Assembly (NCBI GenBank): GCA_958295905.1
Contig: OY282382.1
Coordinates: 248,001-312,000 of the forward strand
DNA length: 64,000 nucleotides
Origin: an uncultured Vicinamibacterales bacterium
GTDB taxonomy: Bacteria > Acidobacteriota > Vicinamibacteria > Vicinamibacterales > UBA8438
Direction of reading: 5' to 3'
The first letter of the stretch is position 1. Each line of letters starts with the position of its first letter. Under the pieces are notes generated by a model, which searched no databases, was not told the DNA's origin, and saw nothing but the letters and a program-made list of their open reading frames with translations. Below, one piece after another: positions 18,858-27,800 of the stretch. Made by a program: the position numbers and the translations under genes.

Positions 18858-20123
18858 TCAGACACACGCTCGACGAATTCGATCCTGGTTCTCAATCTGA
18901 TGGGCAATCACCTGCGATGACACGTTGAACGAGCCGGCGATCTCGTCGACGTCGCGGCCGCTGCGCACCATGTCGAGCACGCTCTCGACCGGCGCCAGAC
19001 ACTCTGCCGCAAAGGCGCGTCCCACCGCCTGCCGTCCCGCCCGGCGCAACCCGTTCACCACTGAGCGTCGCGCATCTCGAAAACAGATGACGTCGCCAAT
19101 CGCTCTGGCGAACGCGAAACACTCCGCTTGCCGGGCCCAGTTCGGGGCTCCGCGTTCCCGCACGTGGACCCGAACGTCCTCGTCTCCCCGACACACGAGA
19201 GCCGAAATGCCCGCAACCCCTTCAGTGCATCTGAAGCTCCGGGCCCCCAGCTTTCCCGCGACGTCCGACACACGGCTGAACCTCTCACCGGGCGGGATGC
19301 CCATGACATCGCGAAACGCTCTCGCCGCCCGATAACCGGCCGCCCAACCGCGCCCGAGACCGCCGCGCACCGCGTCTGCGTCGATTCCATCAGCGATGTC
19401 CCTGAGGCCCGGAAGACACGCCTCTTCTCCTGGTCTGCCCTCGATTCGCCGGACCCAATCCAGAACCGACCCACGCGCCGTGTTGCCGACCCCCGCGAGG
19501 AACTCGATCAGCGCCTCTCCCGCAAAGAGCTCGCCGGCATGTTCAATGAACTCTGCGTCCTCCTCCGAAACCTCATACGGGTCCGCGCCGAGCGCCCCCG
19601 CCGCCTCGCAAAACGCGCGCTCCTCCGGGTCGCTGCGCGACCGCGACACACGAGACCAGCGGAGAGCGACCTCGCTGTTCGCCACACCGGCACCCGCCAG
19701 CTTGGCCACGACGCCCTGGATGAACTCGGTCAGCGTCGACTCCGCCGCCGATCGAGACAAGGATTCGGGGCCGACCGACCAGAAGCGCACATTCGGATTC
19801 TCGAAGGAGAACTGCTCTCCCCGCACCTCGAACGTCGAACCATCGAATCCGAAAGTCACGTCGGGAAGAGCAAAACCCGTCCGGTAGTCTCGGATTCGCT
19901 GCTCTCTGTCGCGGGCGCCGAAAATCGACCACCAATCAGTCGCAAGACCTTCGGCGAGATGAACGGCCGGAACGGTCACATGGTCGCACGCGCTCTTGGA
20001 CGTCGGATCGAAGAACACGCAAGCGTTCTCGCCGGACACGAACAGACGCAGCCGGCAGAGTGTCGCCCGCTCCTCCGCTGACTCGTTCAGCCCCGGATCC
20101 AGCCACTCAGTCGAAAATTGCAC
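18858..20123 (-). CDS. ImmA/IrrE-like protein lacking the zinc motif, with long N-terminal domain
   Basis: 421 residues from a GTG that overlaps the end of the upstream gene by 17 bp. The C-terminus matches the ImmA/IrrE layout: ...RQAECFAFARAIGDVICF..., then GRQAVGRAFAAECLAPVESV, then a helix-turn-helix-like DVDEIAGSFNVSSQVIAHQIEN. In active members the first segment holds HExxH; here it reads FARAIGD, so zinc binding and protease activity are doubtful. The N-terminal 240 residues (Trp/Phe-rich, with FDPTSKSACDHVTVPAVHLA) are unrecognised. Last gene of a three-gene operon. Possible role: repressor partner or sensor in a defence or phage-related locus. Confidence 0.65.
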   Translation of the reverse strand: MQFSTEWLDPGLNESAEERATLCRLRLFVSGENACVFFDPTSKSACDHVTVPAVHLAEGLATDWWSIFGARDREQRIRDYRTGFALPDVTFGFDGSTFEVRGEQFSFENPNVRFWSVGPESLSRSAAESTLTEFIQGVVAKLAGAGVANSEVALRWSRVSRSRSDPEERAFCEAAGALGADPYEVSEEDAEFIEHAGELFAGEALIEFLAGVGNTARGSVLDWVRRIEGRPGEEACLPGLRDIADGIDADAVRGGLGRGWAAGYRAARAFRDVMGIPPGERFSRVSDVAGKLGARSFRCTEGVAGISALVCRGDEDVRVHVRERGAPNWARQAECFAFARAIGDVICFRDARRSVVNGLRRAGRQAVGRAFAAECLAPVESVLDMVRSGRDVDEIAGSFNVSSQVIAHQIENQDRIRRACV

Positions 20124-20529
20124 AACGCTCGTCCTCGTCGATCGGCCAACCCTTGTACTGGCCGGCCGCGGGATTGGTGCAATAACCACACCAAATCCGC
20201 CCCCCCGTCTCGTACCAGACTTTCTTGGGGAAATCCTGATCGGCCTCCACGAATCGATATTGTCCGGCGACAATCGCCCTCCGTAACCATTCCGTCGCCT
20301 CCGCGCGATCCCCCCTTGCGGTCAACGGGCAAACCGTCGTCGTCTGTTTGCCGTGGCGGCCAACTTGTCCGCCACGGCGTTGCCGCGCCCTCGGCAATCC
20401 ACCCCACCAGGACTCAACCTTGTGTTCCGCACTTCCCACGTATCGTGCGCGATCCGCCAGCGCCCGGCGCTCGGCAATCGATAGCGGTTCTCGTCTTCGT
20501 CTCTGCGCCGGACGTCTCATACGTCTCAT
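20107..20529 (-). CDS. Conserved hypothetical protein, middle gene of three-gene operon
   Basis: 140 residues from the ATG at 20529; a TTG at 20568 would add 13 residues. After an Arg-rich N-terminus it holds RYVGSAEHK, then EWLRRAIVAGQYRF, FPKKVWYETGGRIWCGY and GQYKGWPIDEDE near the C-terminus. I recall this pattern (YVGSxEHK ... FPxxVW ... YKGYPL) from small hypothetical proteins in many genomes with no assigned role. It is placed tightly between its neighbours: it overlaps the next gene and lies 44 bp or less after the previous one. No catalytic motif identified. Confidence 0.7.
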   Translation of the reverse strand: MRRMRRPAQRRRREPLSIAERRALADRARYVGSAEHKVESWWGGLPRARQRRGGQVGRHGKQTTTVCPLTARGDRAEATEWLRRAIVAGQYRFVEADQDFPKKVWYETGGRIWCGYCTNPAAGQYKGWPIDEDERCAIFD

Positions 20530-20573
20530 CGGCCATTCGCGAACGACGGGCGGCGGCCACGTCCGCAACGAAT

Positions 20574-21179
20574 TCAGACGCCGGAGGCCGTTTCATCCCG
20601 CCTGTACTGCCACAGGAAGAGGTCGAGCTTCTTCATGTCCGTGAAGTGCGTGAATGCCGGAAACTCCGCATCGAAACGTCGTTTCCAGGTCCTGAACCCC
20701 TCTCCGCGAACCTCTTCCGACGTCAGCGCTTGTATGCTCGAGTACAAATCGACAATCCGGCGCCGGTACTTCGATGGATCCCTGCCCCGGTTCGGCTTCT
20801 TCAGGTTCAGCTTGCGCAGAACTTCACGGTCCCACACGGCGGCGTCGGGGTTGATCGTGGCGATCAACTTCGAACTGAAGGAGGCTTCGAACCGTCCGGT
20901 GCCACGCTGAATCTCGTCCAGAGCTTCGCCGAACGAAAACGTCTTTCGTGTCTTCCGGCGCTGAAGAAGGGAGAAGAAGATCTTGCACCACTCCCCGCCT
21001 CTCCTCATCCGGTAGAATCCCCTGAACGTGCGCTGGTATTCTCCGTCCACGGCGACATCGGTCGCCGCCAGCGAGCGCTGAAGCTGGTCGTATCTCTCCA
21101 AGCGCGCCTTGATCCGAGCCAGGCGATCGACCGCGAGACTCATGTTCCCGCTGGAAAAGTCCAATCCTGGACTCGTCAT
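20574..21179 (-). CDS. Conserved hypothetical protein, first gene of three-gene operon
   Basis: 201 residues from the ATG at 21179 (GGAG nine bases upstream). An N-terminal helical segment (IKARLERYDQLQRSL) is followed by GFYRMRRGGEWCKIFFSLLQ and RFEASFSSKLIATINPDAAV, then WDREVLRKLNLKKP. The C-terminus ends in a Trp/Phe-rich helix (KKLDLFLWQYRRD). No domain recognised with confidence; the SSKLIATINP..WD..VL block looks like a conserved family core. Composition is lower in GC than the flanking genes, suggesting acquisition. Confidence 0.7.
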   Translation of the reverse strand: MTSPGLDFSSGNMSLAVDRLARIKARLERYDQLQRSLAATDVAVDGEYQRTFRGFYRMRRGGEWCKIFFSLLQRRKTRKTFSFGEALDEIQRGTGRFEASFSSKLIATINPDAAVWDREVLRKLNLKKPNRGRDPSKYRRRIVDLYSSIQALTSEEVRGEGFRTWKRRFDAEFPAFTHFTDMKKLDLFLWQYRRDETASGV

Positions 21180-21362
21180 GCGGGACGCTCCGGTTGATGG
21201 ATCGCCGTCCCGCCCGCCGATCCGCCCAGGCGCCCGGCGACCTCTCCGCCCGGGGCGAAAGTCCCCGCTGCCTTCGAGCGGCGATGCATTCCGCCTGACG
21301 GCGTTGTCCGTCGGTTGCCTCTCAGATCTCCTCCTGTCGGCGAACCGGCCCGATCGGGCGCC

Positions 21363-22700
21363 TCACAGGTCCGACAGCGTGTCAATCGGCAGCCTCCTGG
21401 TGCTGTCGCCCAGCCGGTCGAGGGGCATGTCGAGCTTGTCCATCAGGGTCATCAGGAGGTCGGCGTTCGACGTGTCCGGCGAGTAGCGCAGGTGGCGGCC
21501 GCCCTTGAGCTTGCCGGCGCCGCCGCCGACGAGGAGCAGCGGCAGGTCGACGCCGAGGTGCCGGGTGCTGTTCGAGATGCCCGCGCCGTAGAGGATGGTC
21601 ATGTTGTCGAGGAGCGAGCCGTCGGCGTCCTCGGCCGCGCGGAGGCGGGCCAGGTAGCCGGCCGTCAGCTTCGTGTGGTACGCGTTGATCTTCGACATCA
21701 CCGCGATCCGCTCGGGGTCGTCCTCGTGGTGCGACAGCGGGTGGTGCGCGTCGGGCACCCCGATCTGCGGATACGCGCGGGTGCTCTGCTCGCGCCCCAT
21801 CATGAACGTGACGACGCGGGTCAGATCGGCCTGGAGGGCCAGGAACTGCAGGTCGAACATCAGCCCGAGATGGTCCTCGAAGACCCGCGGGGGGACCGAC
21901 GGCTGCTCGGTGAACGACGGCTCGACGTCGCGCTGCCGCTCGGCGATCTCGATGCGGCGCTCGACGTCCCGGACCGCCTCGGTGTACTCGTCCAGCTTGC
22001 CCCGGTCGCGCGGCCCCACCTCGACCTTCAGGGCGGCGAGCTTGCCGGTGACCGAGTCGAGGATGCTCCGCTTCTGCCGCCGGCGCGCCCGCCGCACCGC
22101 GGGGTCGGCCGAGCCGCTGTCGCCGAACAGCCGCTCGAACACCGCGCGGGGGTTGTTCTCCATCGGCAGGGGCATCGTCGGCGTGCGCCACGAGATGGTC
22201 TGCGTATAGGCGCAGCTCAGGCCCGCGGTGCACTGGCCGGCGTTGGCGAACTTGTCCATCGACACCTCGAGCGAGCCGAGCTGCGTCGTCTTGCCGAGTT
22301 CGCGCGCGAGGATCTGGTCCATCGAGGTGCTGGCGAGCACGTCGGTCTCGTTCTGCCCGCCGCGCGGGGTCCCGGTCAGGAACGACGCCGACGCGCCGGC
22401 GTGCACGTAGGCCCACGACGCGCGGAGCCCCGAGACGACCAGCAACTGGTCGCGGAACGGCGCCAGCGGCTCGAGAATCGGCGTCAGCTCGAAGCCCCGG
22501 CCTTCGCTCTCGGGCGTCCAGTACTGCATCGCCATGCCGTTCGGCACGTAGATCGCCTGGAACCGGTGGACCGGTTTCGCCGTCGTCTGCGCCAGCGCGG
22601 TGAGCGCGGGAGACATCGCATCGAGGAACGGCAGCCCCAACGTCACGCCGAGGCCCCGCAGCACCGTCCGGCGCGGCAACGATTTCCTGCTGATGGTCAT
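21363..22700 (-). CDS. DUF1552 Tat-exported protein
   Basis: 445 residues. A twin-arginine leader (KSLPRRTVLRGLGVTLGLPFLDAM, residues 6-29) is followed by the DUF1552 fold: YVPNGMAMQYWTPE, LLVVSGLRASWAYVHAGASA, TSMDQILARELGKTTQLGSL, and a DAHHPLSHHEDDPE His-rich segment. The family occurs next to DUF1592 proteins in Acidobacteria and Planctomycetes-type bacteria; function unproven, possibly a periplasmic hydrolase or oxidoreductase. It lies 80 bp downstream of the DUF1592 gene on the same strand, so they are likely an operon. Confidence 0.92.
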   Translation of the reverse strand: MTISRKSLPRRTVLRGLGVTLGLPFLDAMSPALTALAQTTAKPVHRFQAIYVPNGMAMQYWTPESEGRGFELTPILEPLAPFRDQLLVVSGLRASWAYVHAGASASFLTGTPRGGQNETDVLASTSMDQILARELGKTTQLGSLEVSMDKFANAGQCTAGLSCAYTQTISWRTPTMPLPMENNPRAVFERLFGDSGSADPAVRRARRRQKRSILDSVTGKLAALKVEVGPRDRGKLDEYTEAVRDVERRIEIAERQRDVEPSFTEQPSVPPRVFEDHLGLMFDLQFLALQADLTRVVTFMMGREQSTRAYPQIGVPDAHHPLSHHEDDPERIAVMSKINAYHTKLTAGYLARLRAAEDADGSLLDNMTILYGAGISNSTRHLGVDLPLLLVGGGAGKLKGGRHLRYSPDTSNADLLMTLMDKLDMPLDRLGDSTRRLPIDTLSDL

Positions 22701-22780
22701 GATGTCGTGCTCCTCAACCTGCGGACCGAGCGCCGATCGATCCGGCGCCGCCGATTCGCGTCACGGGGTCTCCGTCCATC

Positions 22781-25222
22781 TCAATCCGCCGCCGCGTTCC
22801 GCATCAGGAACGCGGGACTCTTCGCGATGCCCGCGACGAGCGCCGACCAGCGGTAGTCGTCGGCCGCGGCCTCCCGCACCACGGCGCGCACCGTGGGCTT
22901 GTCGGCGTGCTCCAGGCCCCGCCCGAGGGCATAGGACAGGAGCTTCTCGGTCACCGTGCCCGCGAACTGCCCGGGCCGATCGAGCAGCCACGCCCGCAGG
23001 CCGGCCATGCCTTCCACCCGCCGCCCGCTCGGCAGGGTCGCGGCGGCGTCGATGAGGTTGCCGTACTCGTCCGCCGTCCGCCACCCGCCGAGGCCGTCGT
23101 ACTGCTCGAGCGCGAAGCCGGGGGGGTCGATGGAGGCGTGGCAGGTGGCGCAGGCGGGGGCCTGCCGGTGGCGCTCGAGCCGCTCGCGGACCGACGTCGC
23201 GCGCCCGCCGCCCCCCTCGGGCAGCGCCGGCACGTCCGCCGGCGGCGACGGCGGGGGAGCGCCGAGAATCGTGTCGAGCAGCCACTTGCCGCGCAGCACC
23301 GGCGACGTGCGGGTCGGATACGACGTCAGGGCCAGCAGCCCGCCGTGCCCGAGGAGGCCGCCGCGCTGCGTCAGGTCGGGCAGGGCCACGCGCCGGAACC
23401 GGCTGCCGTAGACGCCGGGGATGCCGTAGTGCCGGGCCAGCCGCTCGTTGACGAACGTGTAGTCGGCATCGAGCAGATCGAGCACGCTGCGGTCCTCGCG
23501 CAACGTGCTGCCGAGGAACAGGGTCGTCTCCTGCCGGAACGCCTCGACGAGGTTGTCGTCGAAGTCGGGGAACGGCACCGGATCGCCCTTGACGTCCTCC
23601 AGGTTGCGCAGGTGCAGCCACTGCATGGCGAAGTCGTCGACGAGGGACCGGGCGCGCGGATCGGCCAGCATGCGCCGGACCTGCGCCTCGAGGACCGCCG
23701 GCTCGGTCAGGCGGCCCTCTTCCGCCGCGTCGAGCAGGGCCGCGTCGGGAATGCTGCCCCACAGGAAGAACGAGAGCCGGGAGGCCACCTCGACGTCGCT
23801 GAGCCGGTAGGGCGCGCCGGGGGCGGCCCCCGCCGGATCGCGCTCGATGCGGAGCAGGAAGTCGGGGTCGACGAGCATCCGCTCGAGCGCGAGCTGGATG
23901 CCCGCGTCGAAGCCGCCGCCGCTCCCGCGGCCGCTCTCGAAGAAGCCGAGGAGGGTGTCGACGTCCGCCGCCGTCACCGGCCGGCGGTAGGCGCGCCGGG
24001 CCAGCCTCGACATGATCTCGGCCGCGCACGCCCGCTCGTCCGCAGCCGCCGCGGCGTCCGGACGGCAGGTGAAGATGGCGCGCCGGCTCGGCGTGTCCCC
24101 GGGGCCGGTCACCGAGTACGGCCCGCCGATGGCCACCGAAGCGACCGCGGCGTTGCCGTGGTACGCCTCGTCGTTCGAGAGCACCTCGCCCGCCTGCCGC
24201 GGCAGCAGGATGCCCTCCGGCTCCCAGACGTTGCGGACGAACGACACGCCGACGGTGCGCGGCCCCGCCGCGACCGGCGCACGGACTTCGAGACGGTCGT
24301 CCGCCGTCTGCAGGTACGCCTCCCACGCCGGATCGCCCCGCTCCGCGATGGTGAACGTCACCGGCGCGGGCCGGCCGCGATCCTCGCCGCCGACCGTGAA
24401 CCGCTTCACCAGCCCGCCGTCGATGCGGACGTCGAGCTGGTGCGCCGTCCCCATGCCGAGGATGTAGTCCTGCCAGTTGGAGCGCAACTCGATCTTGACG
24501 AGGTACTCGCCGTCGACCGGGAAGTGGTAGGGGACCGCCACGCCCCCCCGCGAGCCGAGCGGCAGGTCCTCGCTCTGGCGGTCGTCCTGCAGCAGGAGCA
24601 GCGGCACGTCGAACGTCTCGAACCCGGGTCCGGGGGGCGGCAGGCCCACGGCAAGGCGGGTGATGGTGCGCGCCGCCGACAGGTAGCGTTCGAGCTGCGC
24701 GGTCGAGATGGACAGCACGTCGGCGTTGTTGTCGAAGCCGGTGTCCGACGTCTCGTCCCCCGGCAGGAGCGGAGCCACGTCCAGATCGAGGGCGAGGAGG
24801 TCGCGAACCGCGTTGCGGTACTCGGTGCGGTTCAGCCGGTGGACGGCGCTGGTCCGGCCCGGATCGGGGTTCGCCGCCGCCGCGCGGTCGATGTCCGCCT
24901 CGAGCCGGGACGCCACCGCGCCGTAGGTCGCGGCGTCGGGACGCGGGCGCCCCGGCGGCGGCATCGCGCCGGTCCGCAGCTTCGCGATCACCCGTTCCCA
25001 GACGTCCGCGTCGCGGCTCGGGTCGGCGGCGTCGACACGGGCCGCGTCGAGGCTGAGCCCGCCCGTCAGCAGCCGGTCGTTGTGACAAGTGACGCAGTAC
25101 CGATCGAGGACCGTGCGCGGCGACCCGACCGTTTCCTCCTGCGCCGCAACCGGCGCCGCCGGCGCCAGCCCCCAGGCCGCGGCGGCCAGCGCCGGCGCCA
25201 GGAGCGTTCTCGCGAGCCGCAT
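22781..25222 (-). CDS. DUF1587/1592/1588/1585 protein with c-type haem motifs
   Basis: 813 residues from the third of three in-frame ATGs (AAGGAG six bases before it). A signal peptide ends near VAAQ; CVTCH at residues 43-47 is a haem-c site (Planctomycete-type cytochrome c). Blocks typical of DUF1587 (RLNRTEYRNAVRDLL), DUF1595 (TCRPD...), DUF1592 (RIERDP...LSFFLWGSIPDAALL), DUF1588 (RGGLLGHGGLLALTSYPTRTSPVLRGKW) and DUF1585 (C-terminal) follow. A second CATCH lies near residue 697, just before IDPPGFALEQYD. Periplasmic electron-transfer or polymer-degrading roles are proposed for the family. Paired with DUF1552 downstream. Repeat family 2 copy B lies 100 bp upstream. Confidence 0.92.
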   Translation of the reverse strand: MRLARTLLAPALAAAAWGLAPAAPVAAQEETVGSPRTVLDRYCVTCHNDRLLTGGLSLDAARVDAADPSRDADVWERVIAKLRTGAMPPPGRPRPDAATYGAVASRLEADIDRAAAANPDPGRTSAVHRLNRTEYRNAVRDLLALDLDVAPLLPGDETSDTGFDNNADVLSISTAQLERYLSAARTITRLAVGLPPPGPGFETFDVPLLLLQDDRQSEDLPLGSRGGVAVPYHFPVDGEYLVKIELRSNWQDYILGMGTAHQLDVRIDGGLVKRFTVGGEDRGRPAPVTFTIAERGDPAWEAYLQTADDRLEVRAPVAAGPRTVGVSFVRNVWEPEGILLPRQAGEVLSNDEAYHGNAAVASVAIGGPYSVTGPGDTPSRRAIFTCRPDAAAAADERACAAEIMSRLARRAYRRPVTAADVDTLLGFFESGRGSGGGFDAGIQLALERMLVDPDFLLRIERDPAGAAPGAPYRLSDVEVASRLSFFLWGSIPDAALLDAAEEGRLTEPAVLEAQVRRMLADPRARSLVDDFAMQWLHLRNLEDVKGDPVPFPDFDDNLVEAFRQETTLFLGSTLREDRSVLDLLDADYTFVNERLARHYGIPGVYGSRFRRVALPDLTQRGGLLGHGGLLALTSYPTRTSPVLRGKWLLDTILGAPPPSPPADVPALPEGGGGRATSVRERLERHRQAPACATCHASIDPPGFALEQYDGLGGWRTADEYGNLIDAAATLPSGRRVEGMAGLRAWLLDRPGQFAGTVTEKLLSYALGRGLEHADKPTVRAVVREAAADDYRWSALVAGIAKSPAFLMRNAAAD

Positions 25223-25321
25223 CATCATCTCCTTCACGGAAGCGCCGCCCGTGGCGCAGTTCCGCAGGGTTGCGATCCTACCGCCGGCCGGGTCCCGGCG
25301 CAATGGCCGCAGGGCGTCTGC

Positions 25322-25482
25322 CACAACCATCCCACGCTCCGCCACCGCCGTGCGCAGGCGGAATCGTGGCGGGTCCTGGGGCTCCGGACGGGCGGAATCG
25401 TAGGTTCCCGCGGCGCCGGCCGGTCGGCAAGACGGTGGCGACCCCTCGAATCGGGGCGCGCCGCCAGCGTGGGGTGCCCCTG
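25322..25482 (+). mobile_element. Repeat family 2, copy B (161 bp)
   Basis: It matches copy A over its length (GCAGGCGGAATCGTGGCGGG and the following block), with ends CACAACCATCCCACGCT and AGCGTGGGGTGCCCCTG. It is flanked by a 17-bp direct repeat GGCCGCAGGGCGTCTGC (25305-25321 and 25483-25499), far longer than expected by chance, consistent with insertion and target duplication. No ORF of its own. Confidence 0.75.
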
Positions 25483-25568
25483 GGCCGCAGGGCGTCTGCC
25501 AGGGCACGGCAGAACACGGCACCCTGACTCGTCATTGTGGCATGATGGGCATGATGGCGAATCAACCT

Positions 25569-25629
25569 TGTCAATAATCAATAAACCGAATAAAAAACCA
25601 TTGCAAAAAATCGCTTTGATCTGAATAAT
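25569..25629 (+). promoter_or_regulatory. AT-rich promoter region of the AAA/DUF4143 gene
   Basis: TTGTCA at 25569-25574 and TAAAAA at 25592-25597 are 17 bp apart. An alternative pair is TTGCAA at 25602-25607 with AATAAT at 25624-25629. The stretch 25540-25640 is distinctly AT-rich against the GC-rich window, as often seen ahead of acquired genes. Confidence 0.4.
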
Positions 25630-25664
25630 GTCAAGGCTGAAAGAGCATTGATCTACGGAGCGCC

Positions 25665-27071
25665 ATGCAGGATTTTCTGGACCGCCATGAACTCGACCAC
25701 CTGAGGCAGTGGGCTGCACAGCCGCGGCGCAAGCCGTTGGTGGTGCGGGGGGCCAGACAGGTCGGCAAATCCACTCTGGTGCGTGAATTCGCCCGCATGG
25801 CGCGGATGCCTTTGCTGGAGATCAACTTTGAACGCAACCCGGAACAGCGTGAGGCGTTTGCGGCGAAGGACCCGGCGCGGATTCTCGACACACTGGCCCT
25901 GCTCACCGGACGAGCCCTTGCCGCCGGGACGGACTTGCTGTTTCTGGACGAGATCCAAGCCGCTCCGGAGGCCTTGACCGCGCTGCGCTATTTCCGCGAG
26001 GAAATGCCGGAACTGCATGTCGTGGCGGCCGGTTCCCTATTGGAGTTCGCCCTCGGCGACAAGCGGCTTCCCATGCCCGTGGGCCGCATCGAGTACCTGC
26101 ACCTTGGCCCGATGACGTTCGAGGATTTCCTGACTGCTTTGGGGCACGCGCAATTGGCCGCCGGCCTGCGCGGCTACAGGGTCGCGGAAGTGCGGCGGGA
26201 CATTTTCCCAAAGATGGTGCATGACAAGTGCATGGAGTTGCTGCGGCTGTATATGGTGGTCGGCGGCCTGCCGGAGGCGGTTGCCGCTTACGCCCGGGAC
26301 GGCAAGGCGGTTTATGGCTTCGAGCGCGTAACGAGGGTTCAGCAAAGCGTGGCGGCAACCTACCGGGACGACTTCAACAAATACAGCCACGGCCGGCTGA
26401 GGGACCGCATTCAGCTCGTGTTCGACCGCTTGCCGAACATGGTCGGGCGCAAGTTCAAGTACGTTCAGGTGAGCCGGGAGCATCGCGCCGCGGAGCTTGC
26501 CGATGCCTTGCAGCATCTCTGCATGGCGCGGGTCGCCTGCAAGGTGCATCGCACGGCGGCCAATGGTGTGCCTCCGGCGGCGGAGGCCAGCGAACGGCAC
26601 TTCAAGTGCCTGTGCATGGATGTCGGCCTGATGTGCGCCGCCTTGCACCTCAATCTGCTGGACCTGGGCAGAGAGGACTTGACGTTGGTGAACAACGGTG
26701 CGGTCGCCGAGCAGTTTGTGGGCCAGCACCTGCTGCACAGCGGCCCCCCTTACGAAACGCCGGCCCTGCACTATTGGGCGCGGGAGGCCAGAAACTCCAC
26801 CGCCGAAGTGGATTACGTGATCGCCGTGGGACGGCGCATCGTGCCCGTGGAAATCAAGGCCGGCACCACGGGTTCGCTCAAGTCCCTGCATCAGTTCCTG
26901 CGGGAGAAACGCAGCGACGTCGCCCTGAGATTGAACGCTGAACCACCCAGCCTTCTGCAGGACTCGAAAAAACTGCCGGACGGCGTGGCGACGTCCTACC
27001 GCCTTCTGTCACTGCCGCTGTATCTGGCCGGCCAAGCGCGACGGCTTGCCGGCGAACTGCTTGCCGCCTGA
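25665..27071 (+). CDS. AAA ATPase with DUF4143 domain
   Basis: 468 residues. Walker A GARQVGKST is at 29-37 and Walker B LLFLDEIQ at 91-98, followed by sensor-like AAGSLLEFAL and an MTFEDFL segment. The C-terminal DUF4143 region includes YWAREARNSTAEVDYVIAVG and VPVEIKAG, which resembles a nuclease-like D...ExK strand. Such proteins are common accessory ATPases of unknown role. The AT-rich upstream region and accessory neighbours suggest horizontal gain. Monocistronic. Confidence 0.9.
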   Translation: MQDFLDRHELDHLRQWAAQPRRKPLVVRGARQVGKSTLVREFARMARMPLLEINFERNPEQREAFAAKDPARILDTLALLTGRALAAGTDLLFLDEIQAAPEALTALRYFREEMPELHVVAAGSLLEFALGDKRLPMPVGRIEYLHLGPMTFEDFLTALGHAQLAAGLRGYRVAEVRRDIFPKMVHDKCMELLRLYMVVGGLPEAVAAYARDGKAVYGFERVTRVQQSVAATYRDDFNKYSHGRLRDRIQLVFDRLPNMVGRKFKYVQVSREHRAAELADALQHLCMARVACKVHRTAANGVPPAAEASERHFKCLCMDVGLMCAALHLNLLDLGREDLTLVNNGAVAEQFVGQHLLHSGPPYETPALHYWAREARNSTAEVDYVIAVGRRIVPVEIKAGTTGSLKSLHQFLREKRSDVALRLNAEPPSLLQDSKKLPDGVATSYRLLSLPLYLAGQARRLAGELLAA

Positions 27072-27235
27072 CCGTCCCTGCTTGGGCGTACTTTCGAGGC
27101 TGGCCTTGCCCCTGCATGACCGGGATGGCGTTAATACGGACTATCGTCATCCCGCCGGCGCCGCACCCCGACTGACCCGAGCCCAGATCGAGCAATACCG
27201 TGAAGACGGATTCTGCTCTCCGGTGGACGTGTCTT

Positions 27236-27620
27236 CTTCTTCCACGCGCCGTAGTGCCCGTTGAAGAACGAGTACTGCTGCGCGCCGTGCGTCCGGTCGT
27301 CGGTCGGGTCCAGATCGATCGTGATGCGCCGCGCCCGCCCGTGCAGGCGGCGCCGATGCCGGTCGATGACGCCGGCCGCCAACTCCCGGCCCATCCGATT
27401 AGAGGGCGGTGCGGCTCACCCCGTTCTCGAACCGCGGGATCGTCGGTTGCGACGCCAAGCGCGCGCCCGTCACCGGGTCCCGCCCGAGCAGCAGCTTGTG
27501 GACGGGGTCGTCGGCGGGGTGGTCGGCATCGTTGCCGTCCGGGTGGCCGCACGCGATGCCGAAGATCCGCTGGCCGATCACGTCCGCGAGGGTGTGCCGA
27601 ATCTTCTCCGGGTGGCGACG
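27236..27620 (-). pseudogene. IS1380-family transposase remnant
   Basis: Reading on the minus strand, VIGQRIFGIACGHPDGNDAD ... LASQPTIPRFENGVSRTAL (frame ending at 27399) continues, after a stop and frameshift, as GRARRITIDLDPTDDRTHG and QQYSFFNGHYGAW. This is the order of IS1380-type transposases (ALGYEDxND, ASQPTxSRFEN, LDxDxTDDPTHGxQ, FFNGHYxxxCYLP). Both ends are missing and the frame is broken, so it is a dead fragment. Confidence 0.8.
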
Positions 27621-27800
27621 AGGGGCTTGTCGAAGAGATCCGGGAACAGGACAGTCTGTGATATGGTGTCAGGTGTTACGCAGGGGCCTCCGCTGTGGCT
27701 AAAGCGTTGTGTGCACTACGTTTATACCACACGGTGGCTCCTGCGTCTCCCCCCAAATCAACTCCTCGCGCATAATCCAGGCTAGACTTCGGCGCTCGCC

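Noticed and set aside
25228-25522. Longer N-terminus (about 100 residues) for the DUF1592 protein
   Set aside because: The extra sequence is repeat family 2 DNA; the ATG at 25222 has a good RBS and a signal peptide.
22907-25624. 905-residue plus-strand frame
   Set aside because: Antisense shadow of the DUF1592 gene with no recognisable domain.
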